Assembly: GCA_021805405.1 (NCBI GenBank)
Contig: JAJZFK010000503.1
Location: 1 to 17,872 of the forward strand
Source of the DNA: a bacterium
GTDB lineage: Bacteria > Armatimonadota > Chthonomonadetes > Chthonomonadales > Chthonomonadaceae
Direction of reading: 5' to 3'
DNA length: 17,872 nucleotides
Shown: positions 1 through 6,927 of the stretch, in pieces
Layout of the letters: every line of letters starts with the position of its first letter
Numbering within the stretch: position 1 is the stretch's first letter
Notes under the pieces: generated by a model
Database searches by the model: none
What the model was told of the DNA's origin: nothing
The model's input: the letters and a program-made list of their open reading frames with translations, nothing else
Made by a program: the position numbers and the translations under genes

Positions 1-534
1 AGCTCCCAGATGGTAGGTATCCGCGAGGGCCATGAGGTAAGGCTTTCCAGTTTTGCGAGCGAGGTCAGCACCCTGCGAAACGAAATTGATGGAGTTACAC
101 TCACGAGCGCACAGTGGTTCAATCACAATTGTGACTTCGTGCTTGGCACCTTCGTCACCGCACAGATTCAGAAAATCTTGTAGTTGAGTTGAAGCCAATT
201 CAGCATTATAGCCCTCCGGTATCTGGCGTGCACTCCCACTTCCGAATACTATTATGCTTCCGCCCACGCTAGACGCTCGTGCAGCCGCAACCGAGACGTA
301 GTGCGCCAGGTGCGGAAAGTCAACGTCTGGCCCAACAATGCGCGCGGATCGAACAAAGCTGTTGAACGCTTCTGCACATAGAGGCATCCTGGTGATACCG
401 TGGGCAATCTCTAACCAGTCGTGGTCAGAAAGATTGGGATTGAGGTCGCCTGCCACAGATAGCTCAATGTAGTCGTAGCCTGAATCGGCAAGGATAGCCG
501 CAGTATTTTGCGCGGCGCACACTCCAAATCTCAT
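1..534 (-). CDS. Partial sugar phosphate isomerase/epimerase (xylose isomerase-like TIM barrel), N-terminal 178 codons
   Basis: Reading the minus strand from ATG at 534-532 gives an open frame of 178 codons that reaches base 1 without a stop, so the C-terminus lies outside the window. The protein begins MRFGVCAAQNTAAI and contains GYDYIELSV near residue 20, the first-strand pattern of AP-endonuclease-2/xylose-isomerase-like TIM barrels. Later it carries EPLCARECNSINF (about residues 139-151) and GKPYLMALADTYH (about 163-175). These match the metal-binding Glu and Asp-x-x-His segments of the tagatose-3-epimerase/IolE-type family. Such enzymes isomerise or epimerise free or phosphorylated sugars or inositol derivatives in the cytoplasm; the substrate here cannot be told. 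The Shine-Dalgarno is weak (GGA about 11 bases upstream). It is divergent from flhA across a 145-base gap. A second, different member of this superfamily lies at 13741. Confidence 0.85.
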   Translation of the reverse strand, partial: MRFGVCAAQNTAAILADSGYDYIELSVAGDLNPNLSDHDWLEIAHGITRMPLCAEAFNSFVRSARIVGPDVDFPHLAHYVSVAAARASSVGGSIIVFGSGSARQIPEGYNAELASTQLQDFLNLCGDEGAKHEVTIVIEPLCARECNSINFVSQGADLARKTGKPYLMALADTYHLGA

Positions 535-679
535 AGCACCATTCCGTTTCGTCAAATATTTGTTGCACGCTCTTTAAGTCTACCCCGCCAATAGGGTGGA
601 GTTTGTAAGCCGATCTACCGATATTGAAGATAACCGCCTGTACACACTTTTAGCGAGATCAATTTCAGGAGCTCTGAAC

Positions 680-2791
680 TTGTCAACACCAAAATCCGGT
701 GCCCCTATCATGGCTCAATTTGCACACCGCCTTGCAGCGAGTACTGACCTGCTATTTGCGGTACTGTTAATCGTGATAGTGGGAATGCTCATTGTTCCAC
801 TACCCGACTGGCTATTGGACACAATGCTTGTCGTAAATATTAGCGCCTCTGCAACAGTCCTTCTCGTGGCACTCTACAATACCGAGCCTCTGCAGTTCAG
901 CATATTTCCTTCCTTGTTGCTGGTAATGACACTATTTAGGCTGTCACTGGACGTTGCAGCTACCAAGTTGATTTTGAGCAGCGGGCAGGCCGGGCAGGTT
1001 ATCACAGCCTTTGGTAAATTCGTTGTCGGCGGTAACTATATCGTTGGCATTATTGCGTTTCTTATCCTGGTAGTTGTTCAGTTTGTTGTAATTACAAACG
1101 GCGCAGGACGCGTTGCGGAGGTAGCCGCAAGGTTTACATTAGACGCTATGCCTGGTAAGCAGATGTCTATTGATGCTGACCTTAATGCTGGGCTGATAAA
1201 TGAGGAGATCGCCCGGGCGCGCCGTAAGCAGATTGAGAGCGAAGCTGACTTTTATGGCGCGATGGATGGCGCCAGCAAGTTTGTGCGTGGTGACGCTATC
1301 GCTGCCATTCTTATCATCATTATAAACATTGTTGGTGGATTTGCACTGGGTCTCTCACGCGGTGGCGACGTCATGAGCGTCTTGCAGACGTACACCCTGC
1401 TTACCATTGGTGAGGGCCTCGTAAGCCAGATTCCTGCGCTCCTGATATCCACCGCAACAGGTTTGATTGTAACGCGTGCTGGTGCTGAGAAGTCGCTAGG
1501 GCATGACTTTCTTGGACAGCTGTTCGGAAGTTCCAGGCCGTTGGCAGTTGTATCCGGGTTACTGCTGTTCCTTACAGTTCTACCTGGGTTCCCCAAAATT
1601 CAGTTATTAATTGGCGCTGCGCTTATGGGGGGAGGAGCGTGGTTCCTGCAGAAGCGGGATAGCGATGACGCTAAAACGTCCAGCGACAAAGCTGCTCATG
1701 CCGCACAGGTGGCTCACCAGGCACCAACTGGGCCAGAGGCCGTGATGCCGCTTCTTGGCGTTGAAACAATTGAACTGGAGCTTGGCAGCAACCTCGTTCC
1801 GCTCGCTCTTCCAGAGGAGGGGGGCGACCTTGCGGAACGTGTGGGCAACATTCGTAAGCAGATTGCACTGGAGCTGGGCATCGTACTGCCAACTGTGCGA
1901 ATTCGTGACAACCTGCAGTTGAAGACAAACCAGTACCAGGTAAAGATCCGCGGGGCAGTTGTGGCACAGCACGAGCTTCTGATGCACTGCGTTCTAGCGC
2001 TCGATTCTGGCATGGTTCGCCAGCCTTTCCAAGGCACACCCACTGTAGAACCGGCACTCGGTACGCCTGCACTCTGGCTTCCACGTGCAATGAAAGAGCG
2101 CGCGGAGATGGCAGGCTATGTCATTGTAGAACCCTCAACCGTACTCGTAACGCACCTTACCGAGGTGATCAAGAACCATGCTGCAGAGATGCTGACGCGT
2201 CAGGAGACGCAAAAGCTGCTTGAGCACGTTAAACGTACCGATGAGGCTGCTGTTAACGAACTTGTGCCCAACCTGCTCACTTTGGGTGAAGTCCAGAAGG
2301 TGTTGCAAAGCTTGCTTCGAGAGAGAGTGGGAATACGAGATCTTACTACTATCCTGGAGACATTGGCAGACTACTCTCCAAAGACACGCGAAATGGACGC
2401 GCTAGCAGAGTTCACACGAGCTGCTCTTGCCCGGCAGATCTGTCAGCAGTACGTAGACGAGGACGGTATGCTGAGAGTACTCACACTTGCGCCTTCGTTA
2501 GAGCAAGAGCTACGTGGAGCGGTGCAAATGACCCCAACGGGGCAGATGCTAGCGATTGAACCTGGCCTTGCGCAGAGCATCATCAAAAACCTGAGCGACG
2601 AAATGGAAATCTGGGCGGACCAGGGTTACCACCCGGTTCTATTGTGTAGCGGCCAGATACGACTGCCGGTAAGGCGTCTTGTAGAAAGGGCGCTGCCAAC
2701 GCTCATTGTGATGGCATATACGGAGATCGTAGCCGGAGTGGACGTAGAGGCCCTTGGTACCGTACAGGCCGAGGTTTCCATGGTAGCCTAG
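680..2791 (+). CDS. flhA: Flagellar biosynthesis protein FlhA (export gate)
   Basis: FlhA forms the nonameric ring of the flagellar type III export gate in the inner membrane and docks export substrate-chaperone complexes. About 330 N-terminal residues hold the hydrophobic segments. The FRLSLDVAATKLIL stretch (about 86-99) and the FHIPEP-family signature from GAGRVAEVAARF to SIDADL (about 141-168) are intact, followed by ADFYGAMDGASKFVRGD. A short charged linker leads to the cytoplasmic domain (about 375-703), with QIALELGI, RIRDNLQLK, VVTHL-like THLTEVIK and VPNLLTLGEVQKVLQ. The flagellar rather than virulence (SctV) version is favoured by ADFYGAMDGASKF and the C-terminal IVAGVDVEALG. Start choice: TTG at 680 has AGGAGCT at 667-673 (spacer 6), giving 703 residues; ATG at 710 (693 residues) has no good Shine-Dalgarno. 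The frame is open back to 596 but that stretch looks non-coding. No flhB, flhF or other flagellar gene adjoins it. A terminator follows. Confidence 0.95.
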   Translation: MSTPKSGAPIMAQFAHRLAASTDLLFAVLLIVIVGMLIVPLPDWLLDTMLVVNISASATVLLVALYNTEPLQFSIFPSLLLVMTLFRLSLDVAATKLILSSGQAGQVITAFGKFVVGGNYIVGIIAFLILVVVQFVVITNGAGRVAEVAARFTLDAMPGKQMSIDADLNAGLINEEIARARRKQIESEADFYGAMDGASKFVRGDAIAAILIIIINIVGGFALGLSRGGDVMSVLQTYTLLTIGEGLVSQIPALLISTATGLIVTRAGAEKSLGHDFLGQLFGSSRPLAVVSGLLLFLTVLPGFPKIQLLIGAALMGGGAWFLQKRDSDDAKTSSDKAAHAAQVAHQAPTGPEAVMPLLGVETIELELGSNLVPLALPEEGGDLAERVGNIRKQIALELGIVLPTVRIRDNLQLKTNQYQVKIRGAVVAQHELLMHCVLALDSGMVRQPFQGTPTVEPALGTPALWLPRAMKERAEMAGYVIVEPSTVLVTHLTEVIKNHAAEMLTRQETQKLLEHVKRTDEAAVNELVPNLLTLGEVQKVLQSLLRERVGIRDLTTILETLADYSPKTREMDALAEFTRAALARQICQQYVDEDGMLRVLTLAPSLEQELRGAVQMTPTGQMLAIEPGLAQSIIKNLSDEMEIWADQGYHPVLLCSGQIRLPVRRLVERALPTLIVMAYTEIVAGVDVEALGTVQAEVSMVA

Positions 2792-2817
2792 GTCTTGACG
2801 CGTCTGGACTGTATCGT

Positions 2818-2860
2818 TGAGGATGGGGGGTAATTGGCCCGTCATCCTCATTTTGTTTTC
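2818..2860 (+). terminator. Rho-independent terminator of flhA
   Basis: GAGGATG (2819-2825) pairs with CATCCTC (2843-2849), extended by the T2818-A2850 pair, with a G-rich/CCC pair possible inside the loop. The T-rich run ATTTTGTTTT follows. It lies 27 bases after the flhA stop, which supports transcription of flhA without a downstream partner. Confidence 0.75.
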
Positions 2861-2965
2861 ATGAGGTGTTGTCGGTGCCTGATATTACGCCAGAGGATAG
2901 TGATATTTCAATGCTGTTGGGTGGTCAACTGCGTATCTTGACGGCTTGAAGTACGAAAACCTAAG

Positions 2966-2994
2966 CAGGCAGTCACATTTGTGGTGACCGCCTG
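2966..2994 (-). terminator. Hairpin, likely terminator of the STAS/Cys-rich operon
   Basis: CAGGC (2966-2970) and GTCAC (2972-2976) pair with GTGAC (2984-2988) and GCCTG (2990-2994) around one A-C mismatch; the loop is 7 bases. It sits 36 bases past the stop of the minus-strand gene ending at 3030. The minus-strand tail CTTAGGTTTTCG is only moderately T-rich, so the call is tentative. It also lies downstream of flhA and could act on both strands. Confidence 0.5.
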
Positions 2995-3029
2995 GTAAAT
3001 TTAATCGTGTGCTAATTTAAGTAACTAGT

Positions 3030-3233
3030 TTACTCAACGTCCTGAATGTTCGTCGGCTTCTCGTCCGTCTCTTCCGTTTGCCAGTTGTCACAGTCGAGGC
3101 GTTTGCAGTGTAGCATGCGTCGACTGGACCCGTTGGACATCTCCACAGTAGCAATGCTGGCATGCCTGCAGGACAGACAAAGCGACGGTTCGATTAAGCG
3201 AACTATTCTTAATTTTGTGTCTTCGTTATTCAT
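3030..3233 (-). CDS. Small four-cysteine protein of unknown function (67 aa)
   Basis: The start is ATG at 3233-3231, with AAGGA at 3247-3243 nine bases upstream; the stop is TAA at 3032-3030. The protein opens MNNEDTKLRIVRLIEP. It has Cys19-x2-Cys22 (CLSCRHA) and Cys43-x4-Cys48 (HCKRLDCDNW), a spacing that could bind one zinc ion or another metal. The tail after residue 52 is acidic. There is no signal peptide or membrane segment, so it is probably cytoplasmic. It starts 35 bases after the STAS-domain gene on the same strand and ends before a hairpin, so the two genes probably share an operon and possibly a role. An in-frame extension to 3317 would overlap the STAS gene and lacks a better ribosome site. 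I cannot assign it to a named family. Confidence 0.65.
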   Translation of the reverse strand: MNNEDTKLRIVRLIEPSLCLSCRHASIATVEMSNGSSRRMLHCKRLDCDNWQTEETDEKPTNIQDVE

Positions 3234-3268
3234 TCCATTGAGTCCTTGGCGGCTATTCTGCGCGAGCG

Positions 3269-3709
3269 CTATCCTGCACTTCGCGACCTGAATTCTGGGT
3301 GTGGTTCCGCAAACCATGCGCGGCTTTTAATGCCGGTGGAACCTTGCATAACACCTCTAATGCGACAAACGGCTTCCTCTTCCGACGATGACCAGCGTAA
3401 ACTACGAACGAGCCAGTTACGCGAGGCCATCTGGAGCTGCAGATCTGTACCAACGATGTTCACGCTCGCGTGGTGCGTTATAAGGCACTGCAGGTTCGAC
3501 TCCAGCATTTTCCACCAGAGCGGATCGGATACTGGTATAAGTAGTGTCTTCGATATGTTCAACACTACTTCCAGATGTGCAGACTTGGCAAGTGCGAGAA
3601 GCGCATCCCGCATTCGCTGCTGCATGTCGTCACTCCACTCTCCTGCAAGATTCAAGATTGTGACACCGCTATGCTGACAAATTGTAACGTCTGCCGATGA
3701 TGTAGCCAC
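3269..3709 (-). CDS. STAS-domain protein (anti-sigma-factor-antagonist-like), degenerate phosphosite
   Basis: The 146 residues follow the STAS fold pattern: HSGVTILNLAGEWSD (about 13-27), a helix QRMRDALLALAKS, strand LEVVLNIS (about 46-53), a loop and helix VSDPLWWKMLES (about 60-71), strand ASVNIVG (about 81-87), and a final SSSEEEAVCRI resembling the usual 'F.SEEEAL' end. STAS proteins bind anti-sigma kinases or act as switch proteins controlled by Ser/Thr phosphorylation. The usual DSSGL loop appears to be VSDPL here, putting Asp62 at the likely phospho-acceptor position. Start: GTG at 3709-3707 has AGGGG at 3721-3717, spacer 7; the upstream TTG at 3724 has no ribosome site. A CCGATAA element lies 41-48 bases upstream on this strand. 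The tail beyond residue 120 is unassigned. The similarity is clear only as a pattern, so the family call is good but not certain. Confidence 0.7.
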   Translation of the reverse strand: MATSSADVTICQHSGVTILNLAGEWSDDMQQRMRDALLALAKSAHLEVVLNISKTLLIPVSDPLWWKMLESNLQCLITHHASVNIVGTDLQLQMASRNWLVRSLRWSSSEEEAVCRIRGVMQGSTGIKSRAWFAEPHPEFRSRSAG

Positions 3710-4005
3710 GATACTACCCCTCAATGTGAGTAAGTTGACACGCAGTTAATTATCGGATTGAACAGGTGAAAACATGAGCTTTGCCCAGCCAACTAGTTTC
3801 CAGCAACAGGTATTTGTTCCATAATGACCTTAAATTGCAACACTTAAATTTTGGTCACAAATCTCCGAATACTACGTATTATTAGTTAGTACGCGATGTT
3901 AGACCGATAAATGAGCTACCGCATATGTTGATATCCAAATTGAGACACAATCGAATGTGCGTCGTACAAGGAGCCTCCTTTAATAGAGGTCACTTAATAG
4001 GTCGA
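3710..4005. promoter_or_regulatory. Divergent control region between the STAS operon and the beta-barrel gene
   Basis: On the minus strand TCCGATAA (3757-3750) resembles a sigma-28 -10 box for the STAS gene, but the expected -35 position reads CATG rather than TAAA. On the plus strand ACCGATAA (3903-3910) sits the same way before the barrel gene, again with a poor -35 (AGTT). The region also has a perfect TTGACA (3735-3740, plus) without a convincing -10, a small inverted repeat AATAC-TAC-GTATT (3868-3880), and a possible 16-codon frame at 3774-3824 with AGGTG upstream. The last 81 bases could be coding if the barrel gene starts at 3925. Confidence 0.4.
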
Positions 4006-5988
4006 ATGGATAATTACGGCTCCGATTGGGAATGTGCCCGAGGCAGGTGGTCGATTTCCAAATTCAACCGCGCGAGGTATATCCTGTCTGTGTTGCTGCT
4101 TGCCGCGGGTTGTGTACCCGCGGTTGGCCAGGGAATTGCGACGGGCCAAGCGCTGTTTCCAACCTCCATTACAGCAAATGGCCGCAGTGGATCACCTGTA
4201 TTCTCCAACCAGGACAGTGCCACCGGTGTGGTAACAGACGTATTTATGGGTAACGGAACCACAGGCCCATTCGTGTTGAGTTACAGCCAGCCGCAGGTCG
4301 GCAGCCAGCTCGTTGTGCTTAACGGCCGTCTCCTTATTGAAGGAGACGACTACACCTTAAATTACAGCACGGGCCAGATTACACTTTCACAACCGCTCGC
4401 ATCCGGACAGTTGCTTCGTATTTCGTACAGGAGCTTTGGCGGCAAGCAACAAAATTCGTCTATGCCCTCCGCGGTGCCATTACAGTGGCAGGTGGCGAAT
4501 AATCCGCACGGGTGGCTTCGTGTTAACTCTTTACTTCAGGGTAGTACCAATGGTGCCGGCCTGCCCAATGTTCAAACTGATTTGCAGCTACATGGTGTCA
4601 CCGCCGTGGGCCGCGCTAACCAGGTAACTGGGGGCATGTTCGTCGACCTTCACGGGGGAAACTGGCTTCAGCGGTCTGGCATCCTGCTTGGTGACAAGTC
4701 GGCCTGGAAGGGTGGCAATTTTTCGCTGCAATTTAACCGTGCAGGCACGGCATTTAATCAGTCAGATGCGGCAGGGATCAGTGCGGGGCAGCAAAATCTT
4801 CAGGCTGTAATGAACTTGCAGCCGACGAAACAACTTACGATCGACCTTAATGCTCAAGATTTTCAGCATTTGGGTGCCGCGGCAACTGGGCGCGGTGCTT
4901 CGGATGTCGTCAGCGGCACCAGTCAACAGTTTGCTGGTGACATGCACCTGCAGCTTGCAGGTGGAACGCAGCTGCAGGGACAGAGACAGATCAATACAAC
5001 GGCGTCTGCCGGGAGCAAGCCAGAGACTATCGTGCAGGACAATGTAAGCCTTGTACAGCCCTTGCCCGGCCACACTACAGCAACTGCAGGCTACACCGCC
5101 AGTACGGCAAGTGGTGGCTCTGGTGCTAGTTATTCGCAAACATCGTCTCTCGCTTTAAATTCGCAGCCAACCACTGAGCTACAGCTTCACGGCACCTTTC
5201 AAAATACAGTGGGCGCAACACCAGAAAACCAGGCCAATATCTCCGTAGGATACACGCCAGTAGCAAAGGTACCGGGTCTCAATTTGAATCTAAGTGACAA
5301 TGAGCAGTTCTTACAAACAGGTCTCGTTGCTTCGCGTGCAGTAACTGTCAATGCGCCGCTTGCGTCCAACCGCGTGAAGTTAGGTGCAGGGGTCACGCAG
5401 TTTCTTTCACCAGGTCTGCAACAGTATGGAAGTTCGCTTTCCGCAAGCGCTCAAATTAGCCCAGCGCTATCCATGCAAGGTGACATGCTATTGCGGTGGC
5501 AACAACAACCAGTTGCGGCTGCCCCTACAGTGATGCCTGCAGTAAATACCTACGCGCTTAACGTGGCGGTACAGCCAACTAAAGCCCTGAAATTTACAGG
5601 AGGATTCACGCGAAACCCTGTAACAAATGGTCAGGTAACACGTGCACTTCAGGAGAATGTGGGCCTCAATGCGTCGGTAGGGGCTCTCAACCTGAGTACG
5701 AACGTAAGCATGCAAGACCTTTACAACGGTGCCTCGTCCGACGTAGACTCGTTCTCGTTGTCTTTAAAGCTAACCCCTTACGATAGCATACAAACCGGTT
5801 TGCAAGCCAATAATCTGTTCAGCGGGTTGTCTGGCGGGGCACAAACCTATCAATTGGGTTTTACGCACACTATGGGTAGCATTTTTGATTTTTCGCTTGC
5901 GGCAACTGTTACAGTTCACAATGGAACTGGTCAACTTGATAATCAACCCGATTACGGCGCTCAGGCACAATTAGGGCTCCATTTTTAG
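4006..5988 (+). CDS. Predicted secreted or outer-membrane beta-barrel protein of unknown function
   Basis: The 660 residues begin with a long polar N-region, then a hydrophobic core ARYILSVLLLAAGCVPAVG (about 24-42) that looks like a signal peptide, with cleavage likely near AVG-QG. Residues about 70-130 form a small beta module containing VVLNGRLLIEGDDYTLNYST and GQITLSQPLASGQLLRISY, a pattern common in outer-membrane and surface proteins of diderms. The remaining ~500 residues alternate short Gly/Asn/Gln/Ser-rich strands such as LNLNLSDNEQFL, SFSLSLKLTPYD and YQLGFTHTM. The last residue is Phe (LGLHF), as in barrels inserted by the BAM machinery. There are almost no charged runs and few cysteines. 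No TonB box or plug was seen. ATG at 4006 is chosen because it leaves a shorter leader, but its ribosome site is weak; ATG at 3955 or 3925 in the same frame is possible. Its stop overlaps the next, convergent gene by 4 bases. Its role is unknown; the upstream CCGATAA hints at a link to motility. Confidence 0.75.
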   Translation: MDNYGSDWECARGRWSISKFNRARYILSVLLLAAGCVPAVGQGIATGQALFPTSITANGRSGSPVFSNQDSATGVVTDVFMGNGTTGPFVLSYSQPQVGSQLVVLNGRLLIEGDDYTLNYSTGQITLSQPLASGQLLRISYRSFGGKQQNSSMPSAVPLQWQVANNPHGWLRVNSLLQGSTNGAGLPNVQTDLQLHGVTAVGRANQVTGGMFVDLHGGNWLQRSGILLGDKSAWKGGNFSLQFNRAGTAFNQSDAAGISAGQQNLQAVMNLQPTKQLTIDLNAQDFQHLGAAATGRGASDVVSGTSQQFAGDMHLQLAGGTQLQGQRQINTTASAGSKPETIVQDNVSLVQPLPGHTTATAGYTASTASGGSGASYSQTSSLALNSQPTTELQLHGTFQNTVGATPENQANISVGYTPVAKVPGLNLNLSDNEQFLQTGLVASRAVTVNAPLASNRVKLGAGVTQFLSPGLQQYGSSLSASAQISPALSMQGDMLLRWQQQPVAAAPTVMPAVNTYALNVAVQPTKALKFTGGFTRNPVTNGQVTRALQENVGLNASVGALNLSTNVSMQDLYNGASSDVDSFSLSLKLTPYDSIQTGLQANNLFSGLSGGAQTYQLGFTHTMGSIFDFSLAATVTVHNGTGQLDNQPDYGAQAQLGLHF

Positions 5989-6821
5989 CGCTCGGAGATT
6001 GGGAGGTGTTCACCCGCGTTAGCCCTAAGGTCTAACATTTGCAGCCCGCCAACATAGCCTGTGCTGACGGGATCTAGCATAGATGAAATCGTTTGTACCA
6101 CCTCGGAAATCCTGTCAGCCCCTGTGAGTATGCGTCGCAATGCGTTTCGCATTTCGTCCGTTACTTCAGTTTCGGAGCTGCTTAATCGCCGTGCAATATT
6201 CTGGGCGCTTCCCGATATGGCAAACAACGGGTTGTTGATCTCATGCCGGAGGGCTGCGGCTGCCTGTGCAATGACATCTCGTCGTACCATTTGCAGGTGC
6301 TCTTGTTCCAACTGGGCGTTGCGCGCAATTTCCGCATGAAGTTGAGCCGCCATTTCAACCAGTTCTGCCGTGGCGTCAATCAGCTGGCGATCGCTATTGT
6401 TTAATTGGTCATGCAGATTGATATTCTCGTTTGTAGTGTGGTGCAGGGCATTATAGGCACAGGCTGTACGAATCGCAGCCGTGATGCGCCATAGCCATTC
6501 GTCGTCTGCACCGTTGATTGGCAGCCACTCGTCTGGAGTAAACCTCTCACCTATGGGCGGCTTTGTAGCAGCAATCATTAGGCGAGTACTGCACAGTGAT
6601 GGTTCCATGCGTACGCGCTCACATAGCTCCATCCCGGTCATATCTGGCAAGTTTTCCTGGGCTATGATGAGGAGTGGCAACTCCATTCGCGCCATAGCGA
6701 GTGCCGAGGCACCTGTTTCTATAGCCTGAACAGAGGTGCCGCAAGCACAGCAGGTCTGCTTAAGTCTAGATTTTTCTTCCAAACCAGCAACCACATACGT
6801 CACGGTATTTGCCAATTCCAC
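5985..6821 (-). CDS. Pseudo-receiver plus HisKA-type histidine protein lacking a kinase ATPase domain
   Basis: Start is GTG at 6821, with GGGAG six bases upstream. Residues about 6-115 have a receiver-like layout (VTYVVAGLEE, then ARMELPLLIIAQENLPDMTGMELCERVR, then LMIAATKPP). The expected phospho-Asp before the 'xxxPDMTG' motif is Gln55, and the acidic pair at the end of the first strand reads Ala-Gly. A coiled coil (about 130-185) follows. The next segment has an H-box, AALRHEINNPLFAISGSAQN, with His193 and the second helix of a HisKA dimerisation domain (to about 250). The chain ends at 278, so the N, G1 and G2 boxes of a HATPase domain are absent. It could accept phosphate from another kinase, act as a phosphotransferase or phosphatase, or regulate by dimerisation. 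A Cys24-Cys25-x-Cys27 cluster is present. It lies 106 bases downstream of the metal ATPase on the same strand but has its own predicted promoter. Confidence 0.8.
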   Translation of the reverse strand: MELANTVTYVVAGLEEKSRLKQTCCACGTSVQAIETGASALAMARMELPLLIIAQENLPDMTGMELCERVRMEPSLCSTRLMIAATKPPIGERFTPDEWLPINGADDEWLWRITAAIRTACAYNALHHTTNENINLHDQLNNSDRQLIDATAELVEMAAQLHAEIARNAQLEQEHLQMVRRDVIAQAAAALRHEINNPLFAISGSAQNIARRLSSSETEVTDEMRNALRRILTGADRISEVVQTISSMLDPVSTGYVGGLQMLDLRANAGEHLPISER

Positions 6822-6843
6822 GCGAAACTCCCATTAACTGCTT

Positions 6844-6872
6844 GATGTACCAATTATTGGTAAATTTGGCAA
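6844..6872 (-). promoter_or_regulatory. Sigma-70-like promoter with embedded operator palindrome for the pseudo-receiver gene
   Basis: On the minus strand TTGCCA (6872-6867, 5 of 6 to TTGACA) is followed after 17 bases by TACATC (6849-6844, a weak -10). A perfect inverted repeat, TACCAAT-A-ATTGGTA (6862-6848), fills most of the spacer and touches the -10. That is where a repressor or MerR-like activator would bind. The GTG start is 22 bases downstream of the -10. Confidence 0.45.
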
Positions 6873-6927
6873 ATACTACAGGGAAGTTCCAATGTCACGC
6901 AGATCGGTAATTTCCCCCATTCACAAG

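Noticed and set aside
596..679. N-terminal extension of FlhA back to base 596.
   Set aside because: There is no ribosome site at 596, the residues are not FlhA-like, and the TTG at 680 has a strong Shine-Dalgarno at normal spacing.
680..2791. FlhA considered as the virulence type III homologue SctV.
   Set aside because: Segments such as ADFYGAMDGASKFVRGD and the C-terminal VDVEALG fit FlhA better, and no other injectisome gene is present.
2866..2949. A 27-codon GTG-started frame (VLSVPDITPEDSD...) after the flhA terminator.
   Set aside because: The residue mix looks protein-like, but it has no ribosome site, no partner gene and is very short.
3246..3677. A 143-codon plus-strand frame opposite the STAS gene.
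   Set aside because: It is rich in Ser, Arg and Cys with no domain pattern, has no ribosome site, and is antisense to a frame with clear STAS features.
3925..4005. A c-di-GMP riboswitch upstream of the barrel gene was looked for.
   Set aside because: No conserved GEMM core or paired stems were found; the stretch may simply be leader or an alternative N-terminus.
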